Of a DNA stretch of 64,000 nt, positions 11,501 to 24,861 are shown one piece after another. Positions within the stretch are counted from its first letter, which is position 1, and every line of letters begins with the position of its first letter. Origin of the DNA: Lobosporangium transversale (taxonomy: Eukaryota; Mortierellomycota; Mortierellomycetes; Mortierellales; Mortierellaceae); assembly GCF_002105155.1 (NCBI RefSeq), contig NW_019029039.1, forward strand, positions 62,001 to 126,000, in the 5' to 3' direction. The notes under the pieces were generated by a model. That model had not been told where the DNA came from. It worked only from the letters and a program-made list of their open reading frames with translations, and searched no databases. The position numbers were made by a program, and so were the translations under genes.

Positions 11501-13620
11501 GAGGCAATACAAGAGATCGCTGAAGGGCCAGAATGTGCATCTAAAGGCATGGCACGAGATCTTTTAACACAGTGGAAGGAGTTGAAGCCAGCTTACAGGA
11601 TCCCGAAAGCTAAGAAACCTGTAAGTGTTTTTTTTCTCACTTGTATATTGGTGCAGTACCTCAGAAATTGCCCGATCTGACACTGATTCTCGGATTGTCC
11701 ACTCATTAATAAATTAATGAATAGGTCACGCCTGTTGTAACTGAAACTGCCAGCACCCCATTGGATGAATCATCCAGCTTTATGTCGCCTGCAGAATCGA
11801 ATGGATCTGGTTCTGCAGAAGGACTGGGCAAGAGACAGTACGAGGATGAAGATCGCGCATCAACTCCTGCCGGCATGGAGAAGCGTGGGAAGTTTGAAGT
11901 TCATGCCATCCAGACGCCCTCCGAAGAGCCGGATTCACAAACAATTCCATCCGAAGCTTCTAGATACCATACTTATCCACATACCTCTCCTGATTATGGT
12001 AGCCTCCGGTCAGAATCGCATCGACCTCTTGATCACTATGGTTATGGACGTGATGGACGTGATGGACGTGATGGCGGCTATGGTCGCATGGATTATGGGC
12101 GACACGATCACCATAGCCGAGAGGGATCATATGGCCGTTCTGATCCAGGTTATGGCAGATCCGATTCTTATGGGCGTATGGATCCGTACGGTATGTCCAA
12201 AGCTAGTTACGAGCGCGGGCGCTACGAACACTACAGGAGTGACCGTGATCGTGAACGAGATCGCTACTACGACTATTACCGTGAGCGCGATTATGACAGA
12301 GACTATCGCAGTCACCGCGATTCTCGCGAGTTACGAGATATGCGCGACCCAAGAGATATCCGAGATGATCGTGACAGGGATTACAGAGACATGAGGGACT
12401 ACAGAGATCCGCGCGACTTATACTCACATCCTCCTCCATCTCCCAGACCCAGAGACCGTGACCATTCACCCAACGGGGCAGTACGTAGAGACCGTTCACC
12501 TTCAACGTCTACTCAACCAGGCAGCTGGCGTGGGGATAAATCTCGTTCAACTTCACCATCTAAAGAGCTACACAGCAGCCATGCGTTGGAGTCTAATACA
12601 TCACAGAGCGATGGCGTCAAAACGGGTACACAAGCGCCACAGAGTACCGGGGCTCCAGATCAAACTACGTCTGCGTCATCTAATGGAAACTTGCCTGTTC
12701 TTCTTGCTGAGGAAGCAACTGTTAGACCGCCTTTGGTCGTTACACCCGAAAAGACAGATAATCAAGCCTCAGCACCTTTAGCACCGACACCATTGCGTAA
12801 CTACTCTTTGTCGGCTGATCTACCAGAAAATAACGTTTCAGCTGCTGAGCCATCAGCTGTTACAGCTGGCACTCCATCCACGACCAGCACAGCACCGATA
12901 TCATCCCATTACGCTAACGATTATCACTATAGAAGCAGCAGTAGCCATGTTGACTATCCACATTCTCGCTACAGCGGCTACCATCACTCCTCGAGGTACT
13001 ATCGCCATTCATCTTCTAGTTATCCTCATCACTCCAGCTCTCACCATAGCTACCGCGGACTGTCGCGCTCTTATGCGTCGCCAACTAGTTACCCTCCTCC
13101 TGCCCCTGTTCCCGCTCCTATTGAGCTCCCACCCAACTGGGCCAAAGCTACAGATTCCGAAGGTCGCGTCTATTATTACAACGAAATTACAAGAGCAACA
13201 CAATGGGATCCTCCAAGAGTAGAGCCACCAACAGTCTCTGCACCAGTTCCTCCTGTTGAAGCCATTCCACAAGCGCCTGCTGCACACTACTCTCAGCCTC
13301 ACACCTACCATCATCATAGCCATCATCACCAACATCAAACCCACTCGCAGGCCCATACTGTCAGACCTGTGACGCCGGAGCCACCCAAACCAGTCAACAT
13401 TGATGGTTTTACACAAGAGCAGCTGCAGGAAGTTATCGGACGTGCATATGACAAGCAGAAGCAAAAGAATTTGGCTAATGGAATTGGCAGTGCGGGAGCT
13501 AGTGTCCATGACGTGGACTCGCCTAGTGCCCGTGGTGGCAACGTGCTTTCACCCTCGATATCTCGCGCTGGAAAGCCTTTGAAACCTATGACAGAAAAAG
13601 ACCTAAAGGCAGCTGTAAGC

Positions 13621-13657
<37 letters not shown>

Positions 13658-14479
13658 TTTATATTGTTATTATTAGTGGTACTGCTTATTACTTATTGTA
13701 CAGGTACTGTAGAATCCTTTTGGTCCTGAAAATGATTTCTTGAACTGATTATGGTTTTACACATTCTTGACATATTACAATAGGTTGGAGCCTATGTTGT
13801 TAAGAACATGGCCAAATATAAAATCAAGCTGTCTGCGGATATATTTAAGAAACAGGCACGCAAGGTAATGGATCTTACATCATGGCAGATTATGAAATAT
13901 ATAGCATTTGTCTACTAATGGAGGTGACCACGGGTTTCGATTATTCACATATGGTTTCTTTCTATTACTCACAAATAGATCACACATTTGATTGCAGACA
14001 AGGAAATGCGCTCAAAGCCTTACAGGGCTGGAGAGATGACTGAAATCACAACGGTCGTTAAAAATAAAATTCGGCGGTTCATCAAGGAATATATGACAAA
14101 ATATCTAAAGAGACAAGCCAAGGAAAATGAGCGGTCTCTATTATCATCAACTAGTACTTCAACATTGGTCAATGGCACAAAGAACTCGGTCTCTCATGTG
14201 ATCGTACTGGGTGCCGATGGAGTACCAGTCCCTCTCTCAGGAACTGGTTCAGGGCTATTGTCAACCTCCAACTCAGCTTCGCCAGTGACACTTGCAGCAA
14301 CCTCTGGGGCGGCCGTAAAGAAAGGATATGGTGATGCTGACGTGGATGATGATGATGATGTCAAGTACGGCGAGGGTGGCGATGATGGTGACGAGGAGGA
14401 AGGCGATCTGGAAGGAGATGATGATGATGATGGCGGCGTTGCTGCTGTACCATCGTTTTCGGTGGAGCTTCCTCTTTGA
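8596..14479 (+). CDS. set2: Histone H3K36 methyltransferase, Set2 family
   Basis: Methylates H3 lysine 36 co-transcriptionally while bound to phosphorylated RNA polymerase II. Ten exons: 8596-8687, 9004-9284, 9411-9998, 10110-10218, 10395-10481, 10587-10886, 11005-11620, 11725-13614, 13784-13864 and 13979-14479, total 1514 residues. In order: S/T-rich N-terminus; AWS zinc module (about 310-356, DCLPCQCKYN to CGSYCLNRR); SET (about 358-485) with RFINHSCNPNC and ELTFDYQFERYG; post-SET CYCGEPNCTGFIGG; TFIIS/LEDGF-like helical domain (about 545-640); RD/RY-rich repeats (about 797-923); WW domain (about 1157-1189, LPPNWAKATDSEGR to TRATQWDPP); SRI domain across exons 8-10; acidic D/G tail. The first exon is inferred: it is the only upstream ATG that keeps frame with exon 2. 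Yeast Set2 is about half this length. Confidence 0.95.
13623..13657 (+). repeat. (TTA)n microsatellite in SET2 intron 8
   Basis: About 11 TTA/ATT units immediately after the donor of the exon 8-9 intron. Likely length-polymorphic. Confidence 0.85.
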
Positions 14480-14717
14480 GTTAAATCAAAAACACTTCTT
14501 CGCCTTTGTATTCCAAACTTTGATACCCTCAGCTCTATCCTTTGATTACTCACGCTCTTGGACTTTCCCCTATTCTCACTTCCGCAAGTTGATTTCTGTT
14601 GCTTTTTATTATTATTTTTTTTTATTTCGTTAGTTGACAATCATTGATTTTATTCTCATCGCCATCGCACATCCACATACAAACACAAACAACTGAACAT
14701 TCTGTATGATAGCCACC

Positions 14718-14755
<38 letters not shown>

Positions 14756-15024
14756 CCTTTCACCCTTCCGTATCATTTTTCTTTGTAGCTATTCTATTAT
14801 CGCGCCCGTTTTTATATTCAAATATGCAAATATTCGCATCATTCTTTCAACTTAGAAGAAAAAACAATATGTATCAAACATCAAACGAGACTCTTGCAAC
14901 AAAAAAAAGCCTTAATAAAATAACTGCATCAGATCAGGCTATTTTTTTATTACTATTATTATTAATATTATCTCTGTTGCTGTCACTGGTGTCATTTCTT
15001 AGTTGATAGCAATCCATTGATCTT
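14480..15024. other. Convergent spacer between SET2 and Sel1-repeat gene
   Basis: 3' flanks of two converging genes. It contains a T-run of about 36 (14720-14755), the longest I see in the window, plus other A/T repeats. No gene. Confidence 0.55.
14720..14755 (+). repeat. Poly(T) tract, about 36 nt
   Basis: Uninterrupted T homopolymer in the convergent 3' region. Exact length is likely unreliable in any assembly. Confidence 0.85.
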
Positions 15025-15223
15025 TTAATTGTTCGCCGCGGGGCTAGCAGGAACACCACCATACTTGTCCTTCCAGATCCAGGAGTTGCCGACCATTTCC
15101 ACGCCTTGAGCAGCGGCCAAACGATAGTATTTTGCAGCTTTGAACATATCCTTCTTGACACCTACGCCATGGTAGTAACACCACGCCAGATCGTTTTGTG
15201 CATCAGGGTCACCCTTTTGATTG

Positions 15224-15254
<31 letters not shown>

Positions 15255-17481
15255 AAAAAAGAAAAGAGATTATTAGCAATGAGAAGAGAAAAATAAAACA
15301 ATACATGTACATGCTTAAAAAGATTCTTACCAAGTTAGCTGCAATCTCAAAGTAATAGGCTGCAGTCTTCTTATTCTTCTCTGCTCCCCATCCATGTCGG
15401 AAGCAGATACCAAGCTCATAAATGGCCAAGACCAATTCGCCTTTGGCAGCTGTACTTGCAAAGGAATCTCGGCTTTTGAGATCTCCCACTGCATGCTCTG
15501 CACTCTTTTGTAAATATTGGAACGCTAACTGACGATTGGAGGTACATCCCCATCCATGACGGACTGCTAGACCATACATCAGCATTCCAACAGGATCTCC
15601 CATTTCTGCAGCAGTTCGGAAGAACTGTGTCGCCTTTGTAATATCCCCCACTTCATGATAATCAATTCCTTGACGGACAAAATCCTCTGCCTTCTCGGGC
15701 ATGGGGTTTGAAGGACCCATAGCTTCTTCAGGGCGAACATATCCACCTGCAGCAAAATGATGCGCGGGATGGGGGTTTAATCCAGGCCCGGGTGTTCCAC
15801 TACGGGAAGGGGGGAGGGGCAATGACGAAGATGAGCCATTTAATCCACCAGAGTATCCATTTTGGCGGTAGATTCCTCCTCCTCCCCCTCCTCCTCCTGA
15901 GCCTGATGATGCTGATGATACGCCTGGCGGAAGTGGTGATCCTGGGGTACGAGTTGGAGGGGCGTTATTCATGGGACCAGGTGATCGAGATCGTGGTATA
16001 GTGAAGCTATTACTGCTGTTATCGTGACTGTAATCACTAGGTAAAAGATTTGATCGATCGGTTCGAGAACGAGTACTTTCATAGCTAGGTCGAGGCGCCT
16101 GGTTTTGAAGTTGTCGATGGGCCATGCTGGGCGAAGAAGAGTCGCTCCGTCCTGCTCCATGGCTTCTAGATCGACTAGTGCTACCGCTAGCGGTGTAGCT
16201 ATCTGCAGAAGTACTCCTCTCCGGAACATTCACTGCACCATTGCCATTTCCTGCGTGGTAATGAGAAGGACTAGTGTTATTACGGGTCATTGAAGGCCTG
16301 CTTTCCTCTTGCCTTGCATGCTGCTCAACCGGGGAGGATGAGCTATTCTGCTGCTGTCGTGTTCTTTCCTCTCGTTGCTCTTGAATCATTTTTTGAGACT
16401 CCGTGAGACTGCTGGCTCCAGATCCTTGACTCAACATCGTGGGTCTTTGACCTGGTGCAAATAGACTGATATTGGGGACCCCACCATTTGGTGTACGTTT
16501 ATACGACATGGATAATCGAGAAATTGATCGGCGGTAGGAGAGCATCGATCCAGAATCAGAATCATCACTATCATCGTCCTGAGTCTGAGTTGATGGTTGC
16601 TTCTGTTGGTGTTTTTCTGTATCACGATTTCCTGATGGTCCTTTATCATCGCCATGGTCAACTGGTAGATATGAGAGTGGAGAAGATGGAGAGTTATCAA
16701 CATTGGCTCCACCAGGGCTGCTGTTGCCATGACGATATTGGTTTCTAGAAGAAGAAATCGAGGTTGCAGATCCCGACGAGCTTGATAACTTAAGCTCGCC
16801 GTTCTCCATATGACGCGAGGACGATGAGTAAGCAGAGCCTCCAGAAGGTGATTGTCTCAATGATCCACCTTGGAGGTTGTCGCGTGAGTGCGACGAGGCT
16901 GAATGTCCAGATGCTGTTGACGATGACTGTTTTAACTCACCGGAGCGAGGATAGTATTGTTGCTGTTGCTGAAAGTTGGGTTGTTGTTGACCAGCGCTAA
17001 TTGATTTTTTGCGTGCTTGTTGATATCTTGCTTGCTCATAGCTTTGGATAGATACGCGATCTTGGACTGGCTCTTCAAGTCTTGTTAGACTAAGATGCGA
17101 TGTAATTGCATCAACCGGAGCTGGAGGCGAGACGGGCGTCGATGGGGAAACGGGTGAAGGCGGCCCATGGTGACCTTGACCTTGGCCTTGACTTGAAGCA
17201 GGTGTTCGCAGGTAGCTGAGCTGACTCTGTTTTGGTTTCACCCCACTGCTTCCACTATCGCCTCGAGAGACAGGCCCACCATAGCTGTAATTATTGTTAT
17301 TGTTGTTGCTACCGTTATTATCGTACTGTCGTGAGGAAGTGGATGAGAAAGAGGATTGGGGCGTCAAATCGTGGTTCGAACGTGACGACTGAGATAGAGG
17401 TTGATCTGGATAAAGGACATAGGACTGAGGCTGGCTACCACCACTGTTAGGTCCATAGCGTTGTTGCTGTTGGCTGGTCAT
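15025..17481 (-). CDS. Sel1-repeat protein (Nif1/Dsf2-like)
   Basis: Two exons: 15331-17481 and 15025-15213, total 779 residues. The first 560 or so residues are S/Q/G/P-rich and disordered, with many SRSR and SSSP stretches. The C-terminal part (about 597-755) carries at least three Sel1-like (TPR-related) helical repeats: AEDFVRQGIDYHEVGD then TQFFRTAAEMGDPVGM, YGLAVRHGWGC, YELGICFRHGWGAEKNK, and DPDAQNDLAWCYYHGVGV. It ends with GNSWIWKDKYGGVP. This layout, a disordered N-terminus and a few C-terminal HGWG-type repeats, matches fungal proteins annotated as the mitotic inhibitor Nif1 of fission yeast or Dsf2 of budding yeast (established family; the function here is inferred). The single intron contains a sense-strand T-run. 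Confidence 0.85.
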
Positions 17482-18879
17482 GTTGATGTTATAAAAGAAA
17501 TGTTTTTTGGTGTTGAAATATAGTCGTAGTTACTAGAGACGTGATACTATCGAAAGAAGTGTAGCTGTATGCTATATGCTGTGTAACCAATGCTGTTTCT
17601 GTTGATCTGCAAGAAGTGAAAGTTGAACAGGACACATTTATAACAAATAATAATAAGAAAGAGTTAGTAACCTTTACGACTAGATCCATAAAAGCAAAAG
17701 TAAATGAAATGGGATATTGTTGAGGTCTCGGCAACTTCTATCTCCACAGTAGAGATATTTATACAAAAACGTGCTCAAAATACTGCAGTGCAGTGCATGG
17801 CATAGCATAAAGTAAAAAAAAAAAAAAAAAAACACAACTGAGATACTGAATACCACTCGGTCATTCCACCTTCGCAACCTCTTCCCCAAGCTTCAGGGGC
17901 AATATCAATTTTGCCTTGCTTTCTCATCTCGTCTACTCCATAAACTTACAAAGCTCCTCCTCGTGCTTGACTTGTGGTATATAATGTGTATTCTTGAATA
18001 TGTTCTGTTTCGTCAACTCTCTTGTTTGAACCAGCAAAATGAAGATAGTCGAGTGAGACAAAGTAATGAAAGTAAGACAAATAATTGACCTCGTGCACAC
18101 AGTCAGGCACACGAGGAAACTATAGGGGAAGAAGCGCAACAAGCAGTTGGAAAAGTGAAGAAAGAAAATAAAAAGGAATGAAAGAAGAATGAGACGGAGA
18201 AAGAGAGAATGAGAGAATGCGAGAAAGAGAGAAAGAGAGAAAGAGAGAAAGAGAGAAAAGAGAAGGAGGGAAGGGTGCAATGGGGAGGCGAGATGAGGAC
18301 AGAAGGGAGAGAAAGCAAAAACTGTTGTAGTAAACAGTTTGCTTACCATCCAAAAAGGGGAGTGGTGGTAGTGGAGTGGAGGGGAACAAAAGAATAAAAT
18401 AAGTTAAAAAAGTAAAATTAACATTTGTAAATAAATAAATGATATGAATAAAGTGGGAGAGAGCCCTATTTCTTCCAAGCTCTCTTCCACTTTTTCATTG
18501 ATTCAGCACAAAAACATGCAAAACAACGGATATAAACACTTATTAAGAAAGGGAGACCAAAGCGACGATCCAGAAAGTGTTTACATGAACATGAGGCTAG
18601 CACAGACATCTCTCGCTTTATTTTATTTTTACTTTACTCCATCTTTTAGCTACTCTGCTATTGCTTTCGATAGTCGGACTATTGCATTATTATGCCTTAC
18701 TCGTCCTTTGCCACCTGTCTTCACATTCTTTGTCCTGTCTCGTCTTGTCTCGATTTGTCCTGTCTGCGTACTTGGTTGCAAAAAAAACTGCTCTCAACAT
18801 CCCAAAAAAAAAAAAAAGAAAGAGAAAAACGAGGTATTGCAGCAAATTGCAGGAAAGCGATATAAAAATAATCCGCTAT

Positions 18880-18880
<1 letters not shown>

Positions 18881-18912
<32 letters not shown>
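18881..18912 (+). repeat. Poly(A) tract, 32 nt
   Basis: Uninterrupted A homopolymer in the gene-poor region; nothing around it looks like a retroposed cDNA. Confidence 0.85.
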
Positions 18913-18914
<2 letters not shown>

Positions 18915-19211
18915 ATAGGATCATAGATCAGCAGACCAACCACGCAAATCATGCCATGCTCCATTGAGCAAGGCCACCATACACCTTGAACTACTACAAG
19001 GCTCTTGTCAGCGAGATATCTGGTGCTCAACTCCATTTCCTGCTTCTATCTATCTGTCTAGCCATCCGAATATCCTTCTTTCTATCTATATCTCTCTGCT
19101 TGTCTCTTTTTTAAGCAGCTCATAGAAATGAATATAGCCTCTATAATTTAGGTAGTACATTTCTTCGGCCATCATTTCCTTTTGGTTCAACCAGTATCTA
19201 ACAATTTCACG

Positions 19212-19243
<32 letters not shown>
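19212..19243 (+). repeat. Poly(A) tract, 32 nt
   Basis: Second long A homopolymer in the same gene-poor region. No flanking target-site duplication was obvious. Confidence 0.85.
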
Positions 19244-19245
<2 letters not shown>

Positions 19246-21533
19246 AATTACGCGTCCTATGGTTAAAAAAATCTGGGCAAATTGTATTGATATAAACGAT
19301 CGATGCTTGCTGTGTGATGTTTAAGAAAAGCGCCAAAATGGTGGTTCGTCGAGATACCTTGATAGATATTATTATATTTATGCATTTTATGAATATCCTA
19401 ACCCTGGCTCTCAACTTCTCCAATTCGTTTTTGAGGTTTCTTTATATTGTTTTTCATGTAATTTCTCTAAAGCAGCGCTAAAAAAACGTTAGGCCGTTTG
19501 TGCTTTCGTTTTCATAGTCTAAACGATGGCATGTGTTCAATGATAGCTCATCTTTTTTTTCTATTTCTTGTTCAAACGGATGATAATGGAGCAATAAAAA
19601 AACGTACTACTCTTTTCTTACTCCTTTTTTTTTTTCTCTTACTGACTTCACCAGAGTGATGAGTATTTTTCATCCTTCTATTTCATCGCAACAGATTTCT
19701 TACTTTATTTGATAATAATAGTTTCAAGGTTTGCTGTCCTACATAACCAGCAAAATCCAATTCGTTCAGGGCAGGAAAAAAATAAAAAACTGATAAAACT
19801 TGGGATATAGAGCCCTCGATGTAAAATTACTCTGTCTCGACCTGCTTCACCTAACAAACGCCCAATTCCGAACAATTCTACTTACCCACTTTTACTTTTT
19901 AACATTTCATTTCCCTGAAAGAAAAGGAAGAAAAAGAAATCATATGAACATGATAATCACAATTTTTTTTTTTTTTTTTTTTTTTTTTGCCTGGGCGTAA
20001 GGCATTTTGCAATATTGTAATAATATTAACTAAGGGTTTATTATGCTTGACAAACATCAGTGTATATACAATCTTACGATCAACAAAAAGATATTCTTTG
20101 CTGTGTTTTGACTGACTTGCTTTTGCTTACATGCGCAATTAATCGTGGCACACGACTATTTATATTGCATTCCAATAAAAAAAAAGGGGGGGAATGCGAG
20201 GACCTTTAACGTTATGGCAGCAAAAATAAAGACATCACACCACAACATTAATAACACCTCAACCACTTTTGGATCCTCAACTTGGATTAGTTAACGTGCC
20301 GTCTCCTTGCTATCTCGGATGCTAGCGAGGCTTCCAGGATAAGCTTCTTTTCTTGCTTACTATTACTTGACATACTAATATCACATGCCCAATATGCCAC
20401 CTTCATTTGGGTAAAAGGTTAGAAAAAGTTTGAAGTCGAGCAGAAAAAGTTAGTAGATTATTAGAGATAGGTAATTAAAAAAAGAATGTGCTTTGCAAAG
20501 GCTCTGAAGAGAACTAAGGGGCTGGTCTTTTCTTTTAATACAAACCGAGCTGGTTCCACAAAAAAAAAAAAAAAAAAAAAAAAAAAGGAAAAGAAGAAAG
20601 GAGCTATACACATAAAATATGGTTGCTAAACGTGTTAGTCTAGAAAAGAAAGCTCTTTGTTTCTCATAACAATGTTTGCCATGTTTTTTTTGTTCATGTA
20701 GGCCTTCCATCCATATCCCAGAATGATTGGTTCGTTGCACCAAAATGTGGAGAAAAAAACGTGGCGCACGCGACCAATAATGATTTTAGATCGGAATCGA
20801 TGGTATGTCTGCAAAATTTCCCGCCTTCTTTAAGAACCATATGGCTCTTTTTATTTATTATTGTTTTGTTTTTACTTTTGAACTTTCAAAAGGGGGCGGA
20901 TAAACGGAGTCATTAAAGGATCTACAGCTGTGTAATCGTTCCAATGTTGAAGTTTTTTTTAATATATATATATAGTGTTATAAACTCTTGCTGTACAAAT
21001 GTACTGCAAGATATATACACGCAAAACAAAAAGATTGAATAGTTATTGACCTTGATATTATTGTTAACATGAAATCATCTCATTTTCAACACAGGGTCAT
21101 CAATAGAAACATTTTTTATGAAGATGTACATTATATCAAACAATATCTGCTCACGTATGATGACAGCAATGGAGGATCATAAGATCTGCATTTCTGTTCA
21201 TCGATTTGCTCATCATGCAATACCGACGTCTGATATATCGCCATTTGATCTAATTCTCGATTACATGTTCTATAAAATCAGGTTTATACACTTCTCGGGA
21301 CACCTTTGTGTAAATACATTATCGATAAATGTCAAATACGGAATGATGTTGCTGTCTGGATACACATTCATTGCTCTTAAAAGTCCGGTTTTCAAGGTTG
21401 CCAACGAATAGAAGTTCAGGTTTACATTTCATGTTCATGGAAAGGCCGAGCCTAGGTCGAAGTTGGACTTGAATCGTTTTAATTGGCTACATGCTGAGCG
21501 AATCATAAGATCTATACCAAAAGTCTGGCCATT

Positions 21534-21566
<33 letters not shown>

Positions 21567-22912
21567 CACTGCATGCACTGTATATACAGAACCCTGGTGC
21601 TATTGAACTAAATGTGAACGAATATATATCAATGTGGCAATATCGGGAAGCAGCTTGTGTCCCTGAATTGAACCCATACTACAAATGATTGGCCGCAAGT
21701 AGATTAAAGAATGACCTTGAACCGACAAGGCTCAGATATTACCTTGTTTTATGACGTGTTATATGCAATGGTGTATACAATAAAGACGGTAGTTGTATAT
21801 ATATATATTATAAACTTCCCGTCAGTGTTTTGATAGGGTCTTCTGTTCAAGCATTAATTAATAGCTTTTTTCAGCACCATGCGTTCGTTTTGCACCTTTC
21901 AAAGATCAAAGTCGTCGAGAGAATGATAACTGCTTAAAGATCTTAAAAGGAGTATTGTTCTACCGGATTCAGTCATTGACCCGATCCGTTGACGGGTCAT
22001 ACTAGACCCTGAAGTTTAGCGCAGTTTAAGTGCCAAGCATGATGAAAGTTGGATCCGGAATGTGTTGCATGACCGCAGAAGGAAAAGAAACCTTCAGACA
22101 ACTTTTAAATGCCAGCCAAAACTGTTGGTTTTGTTTTTATGCAGGAACAGAGCCTTAGCCAATGAAAATAGGCGCAGAAAGCAGGCCCTTTCCTCCACTC
22201 ATCACAATGCATCGGATCATGACACGTTGTTTGACTCTGCAATATTATTGGCTAGAACTATGTAATATTACATGAGCGAAAGGGCATGGAGTTGTTGCTT
22301 GTGTATGTGGCAGGTGCACAAAAAAGCAAATTTATAAAAAAAAAGTAAAAAAAGAAGTGCATGGTGGGGAAAATATCACTGGCTGTTCAAACTTTTATTG
22401 AAAACGTGAAGCGATCGTCGTGTCCTTTTGGGTTTCTATTTCATGCATAGAACGACGCTAGTGGAGCTTGCTTACTGTCGTTTTTTTTTTTGTACGAGGG
22501 TAGCCATAAGAGGTGTTGGGACGGTACATGTATACAGGAAAGGGCTGGAATGGGAGAAAGATCTGTTCCTTCAGCTCTTCTTTCCTTTTATTTCTCTTTT
22601 TGTTTCTTTGCTTTCTCTTTTTCATTTTATTTATTTAAATATAATCGTTGTCTCACAAAGTCCGTTCTTCAATCTTCTTTTCGTCATCTCTTTTGCTCTC
22701 TACCATTGCCTCTCTCTTGCTTTATTCTCTCCACCACAACTGTTATCATTTTACAATCATCTCTACACTACACCACACACATTTGTCTTTTGACATCTTC
22801 AGTTGTCAATTGTCTTATTTACGGTTACCTCAGCAGACTTGTCCACAAATTTAGCAAGGCCACTTGATCGCTAATTTTATAATCGCCCATCACTACTACG
22901 CCGAACAACAAC

Positions 22913-24797
22913 ATGGCATCTTGCAACGCCCTTCCATCACATCCTCCTCGTATCATGAACGCATTATCATCCGCCACCTCTGCCACCACAACAACTACTC
23001 TTATTTCATCTGCACCATCCACAGATACCAACATCACAACAACTCCGTCACCACCGCCCACGCCCGAGCAGACCTCCAAGAACTGTAGCGAAACACTTAG
23101 TAACTCTACAATCTCCTCAAACGACATCGCCTCCTCTTGCCCCTCCTCTTCCTCCCCATCATCATCATCACAGCCTCGTACTTATATTACAGATCCATCC
23201 ACTTCAACATCTGCTACCATGGTTAATGCCTCTCCTATCAACATGTCCTCAACAGCATCCCTCCAGCAACAGCAACAACCAGTTCCACAACCATTCAATC
23301 TGATCAATCATCCTATTAAAGATACTCTGAATATTGTCTCGGCATTGCTCTCGAAAGTTGTTCAAAAAAACGATAGCCAATATGACCCCTCGAATGGCAG
23401 CTCCGTTACGTTGTTCCATTCAAGAGCCGTGCCTCGTATCTCCATCGAGGCTTACCTGACAAGGATCCTGCAGTATATCCCTTTTACTAATGAAACCTTA
23501 CTGAACGTGTTGGTGTATTTTGACCGCATTGGTGGACTGGAAGGGATGCAGCTTCAACCAAATGGAACAATGGCATCAACAACAGACACTTGTCAAAAGA
23601 GCACTAGCAGCTTAATTGTGTCTCTGATGGAGAAGGAAGATCTTGAAGTCCATATCAAATCTCCTTCATCATCAGTAATTGGCCCCAATGCCGGCATCCC
23701 AGTGGTTCGAAAACATGGCAGAGAAGAAGACTCTTCATGTCAACCCCAAAATTGTAAAAAGAGAGCAAGAACAGACGAGATGTCAACATTATCACCCTCT
23801 GTTTCTCCAGCAGTAGAAATCTCCCTCCCTCAGACTCCTGCTGCAACACCGCCTGCCCCGCCATGTACCGCAGCAACCGATAACGGATTCCGCCTTAACA
23901 GCTTCAACATTCATCGGTTACTGATTACGTGTCTGATGGTTGCTGCAAAGTTCACTTCAGACCTGTTTTATTCCAATGCAAGATACGCAAAGGTAAAAAA
24001 AAAAAAAGCTCTCCCCCTTTTTTTTTTTCGCTCACCATCCCTACACTTCTCCTCAATTCTCAATTCATTTGACCACGTTCTTGGGTTTGCTGCACGTTCC
24101 ATCAAAGCATCAGTCTGTGCATTCAATTATATACAATTATTATTTTCTGTGTAAAGTGTTTGTGGTTGGTTCCACAACACAGACTAAACGAAACACAAAA
24201 ATTGTGCTTCATCTAACCTTATCGCACTATGGATGGCCAACGATCGAACCATCGTGTTCGGCGTCTTCTTTTACCTAACATTCATGAAAGATCTACACAT
24301 TAGTGGACCTTATCTGTTCTTGAGTCAAAAAAAAAAAAAAAAAAAAAAAAACATTCATCGCCAGATCTCCCTCCTACTCCTTTGCCCTCACTCGTTTCAC
24401 TTTTTTTTTTCCTTTTTTTTTTTCTTCATCTTTGGCTCTCTGATTGCATATAAATCCAAAATAGTCTTCGTAAAAAATGAAAGAAGACTAACTCTTCTGT
24501 TCTTTGTCTTCTCTTTTTCTTTTTAGGTCGGTGGTTTAAGTCTTCCAGAGCTAAACCAACTTGAACTTGAATTTCTGTTTACTACCAAGTTTGAACTGAA
24601 TGTCAAAGCCGATGAGCTTCAATATGTAGGAGACGCGCTACTTCAGTTCCGAGACCATCACATGGTTCGCACTACCTTGCTTCAACAGCAACAACAACAT
24701 CAACAGATTAAGCAACAATACAAAATTCAATTGCAACAATATCAAATGCAACAACATCAACAAATGTTGCAAATCCAGCTGCAACTGCAGCTTCAGC

Positions 24798-24861
<64 letters not shown>

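Larger units (their letters stand above)
17482..22912. other. Gene-poor 5.4-kb region
   Basis: No conserved protein, tRNA or rRNA is seen on either strand. The part next to 17482 should be the promoter of the Sel1 gene, and the pyrimidine-rich stretch 22560-22860 the promoter and leader of the cyclin gene. Between them are purine microsatellite GAGAAAGA repeats (18195-18262), 32-base A-runs at 18881-18912 and 19212-19243, further A/T runs (19964-19988, 20561-20586, 21538-21566) and short unsupported open frames. A fast-evolving gene or noncoding RNA cannot be excluded. Confidence 0.5.

Noticed and set aside
13009-13509. Antisense open frame over the Set2 WW region
   Set aside because: Overlaps conserved Set2 coding sequence (WW domain) and lacks homology.
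17933-18397. Several overlapping open frames near 18.1-18.4 kb
   Set aside because: Produced by the GAGAAAGA purine microsatellite, which is open in several frames on both strands.
18881-19243. Long A-runs as poly(A) tails of retroposed cDNA or LINE/SINE insertions
   Set aside because: No upstream coding remnant, no target-site duplication and no repeated body was seen. Such runs are everywhere in this window, including introns.
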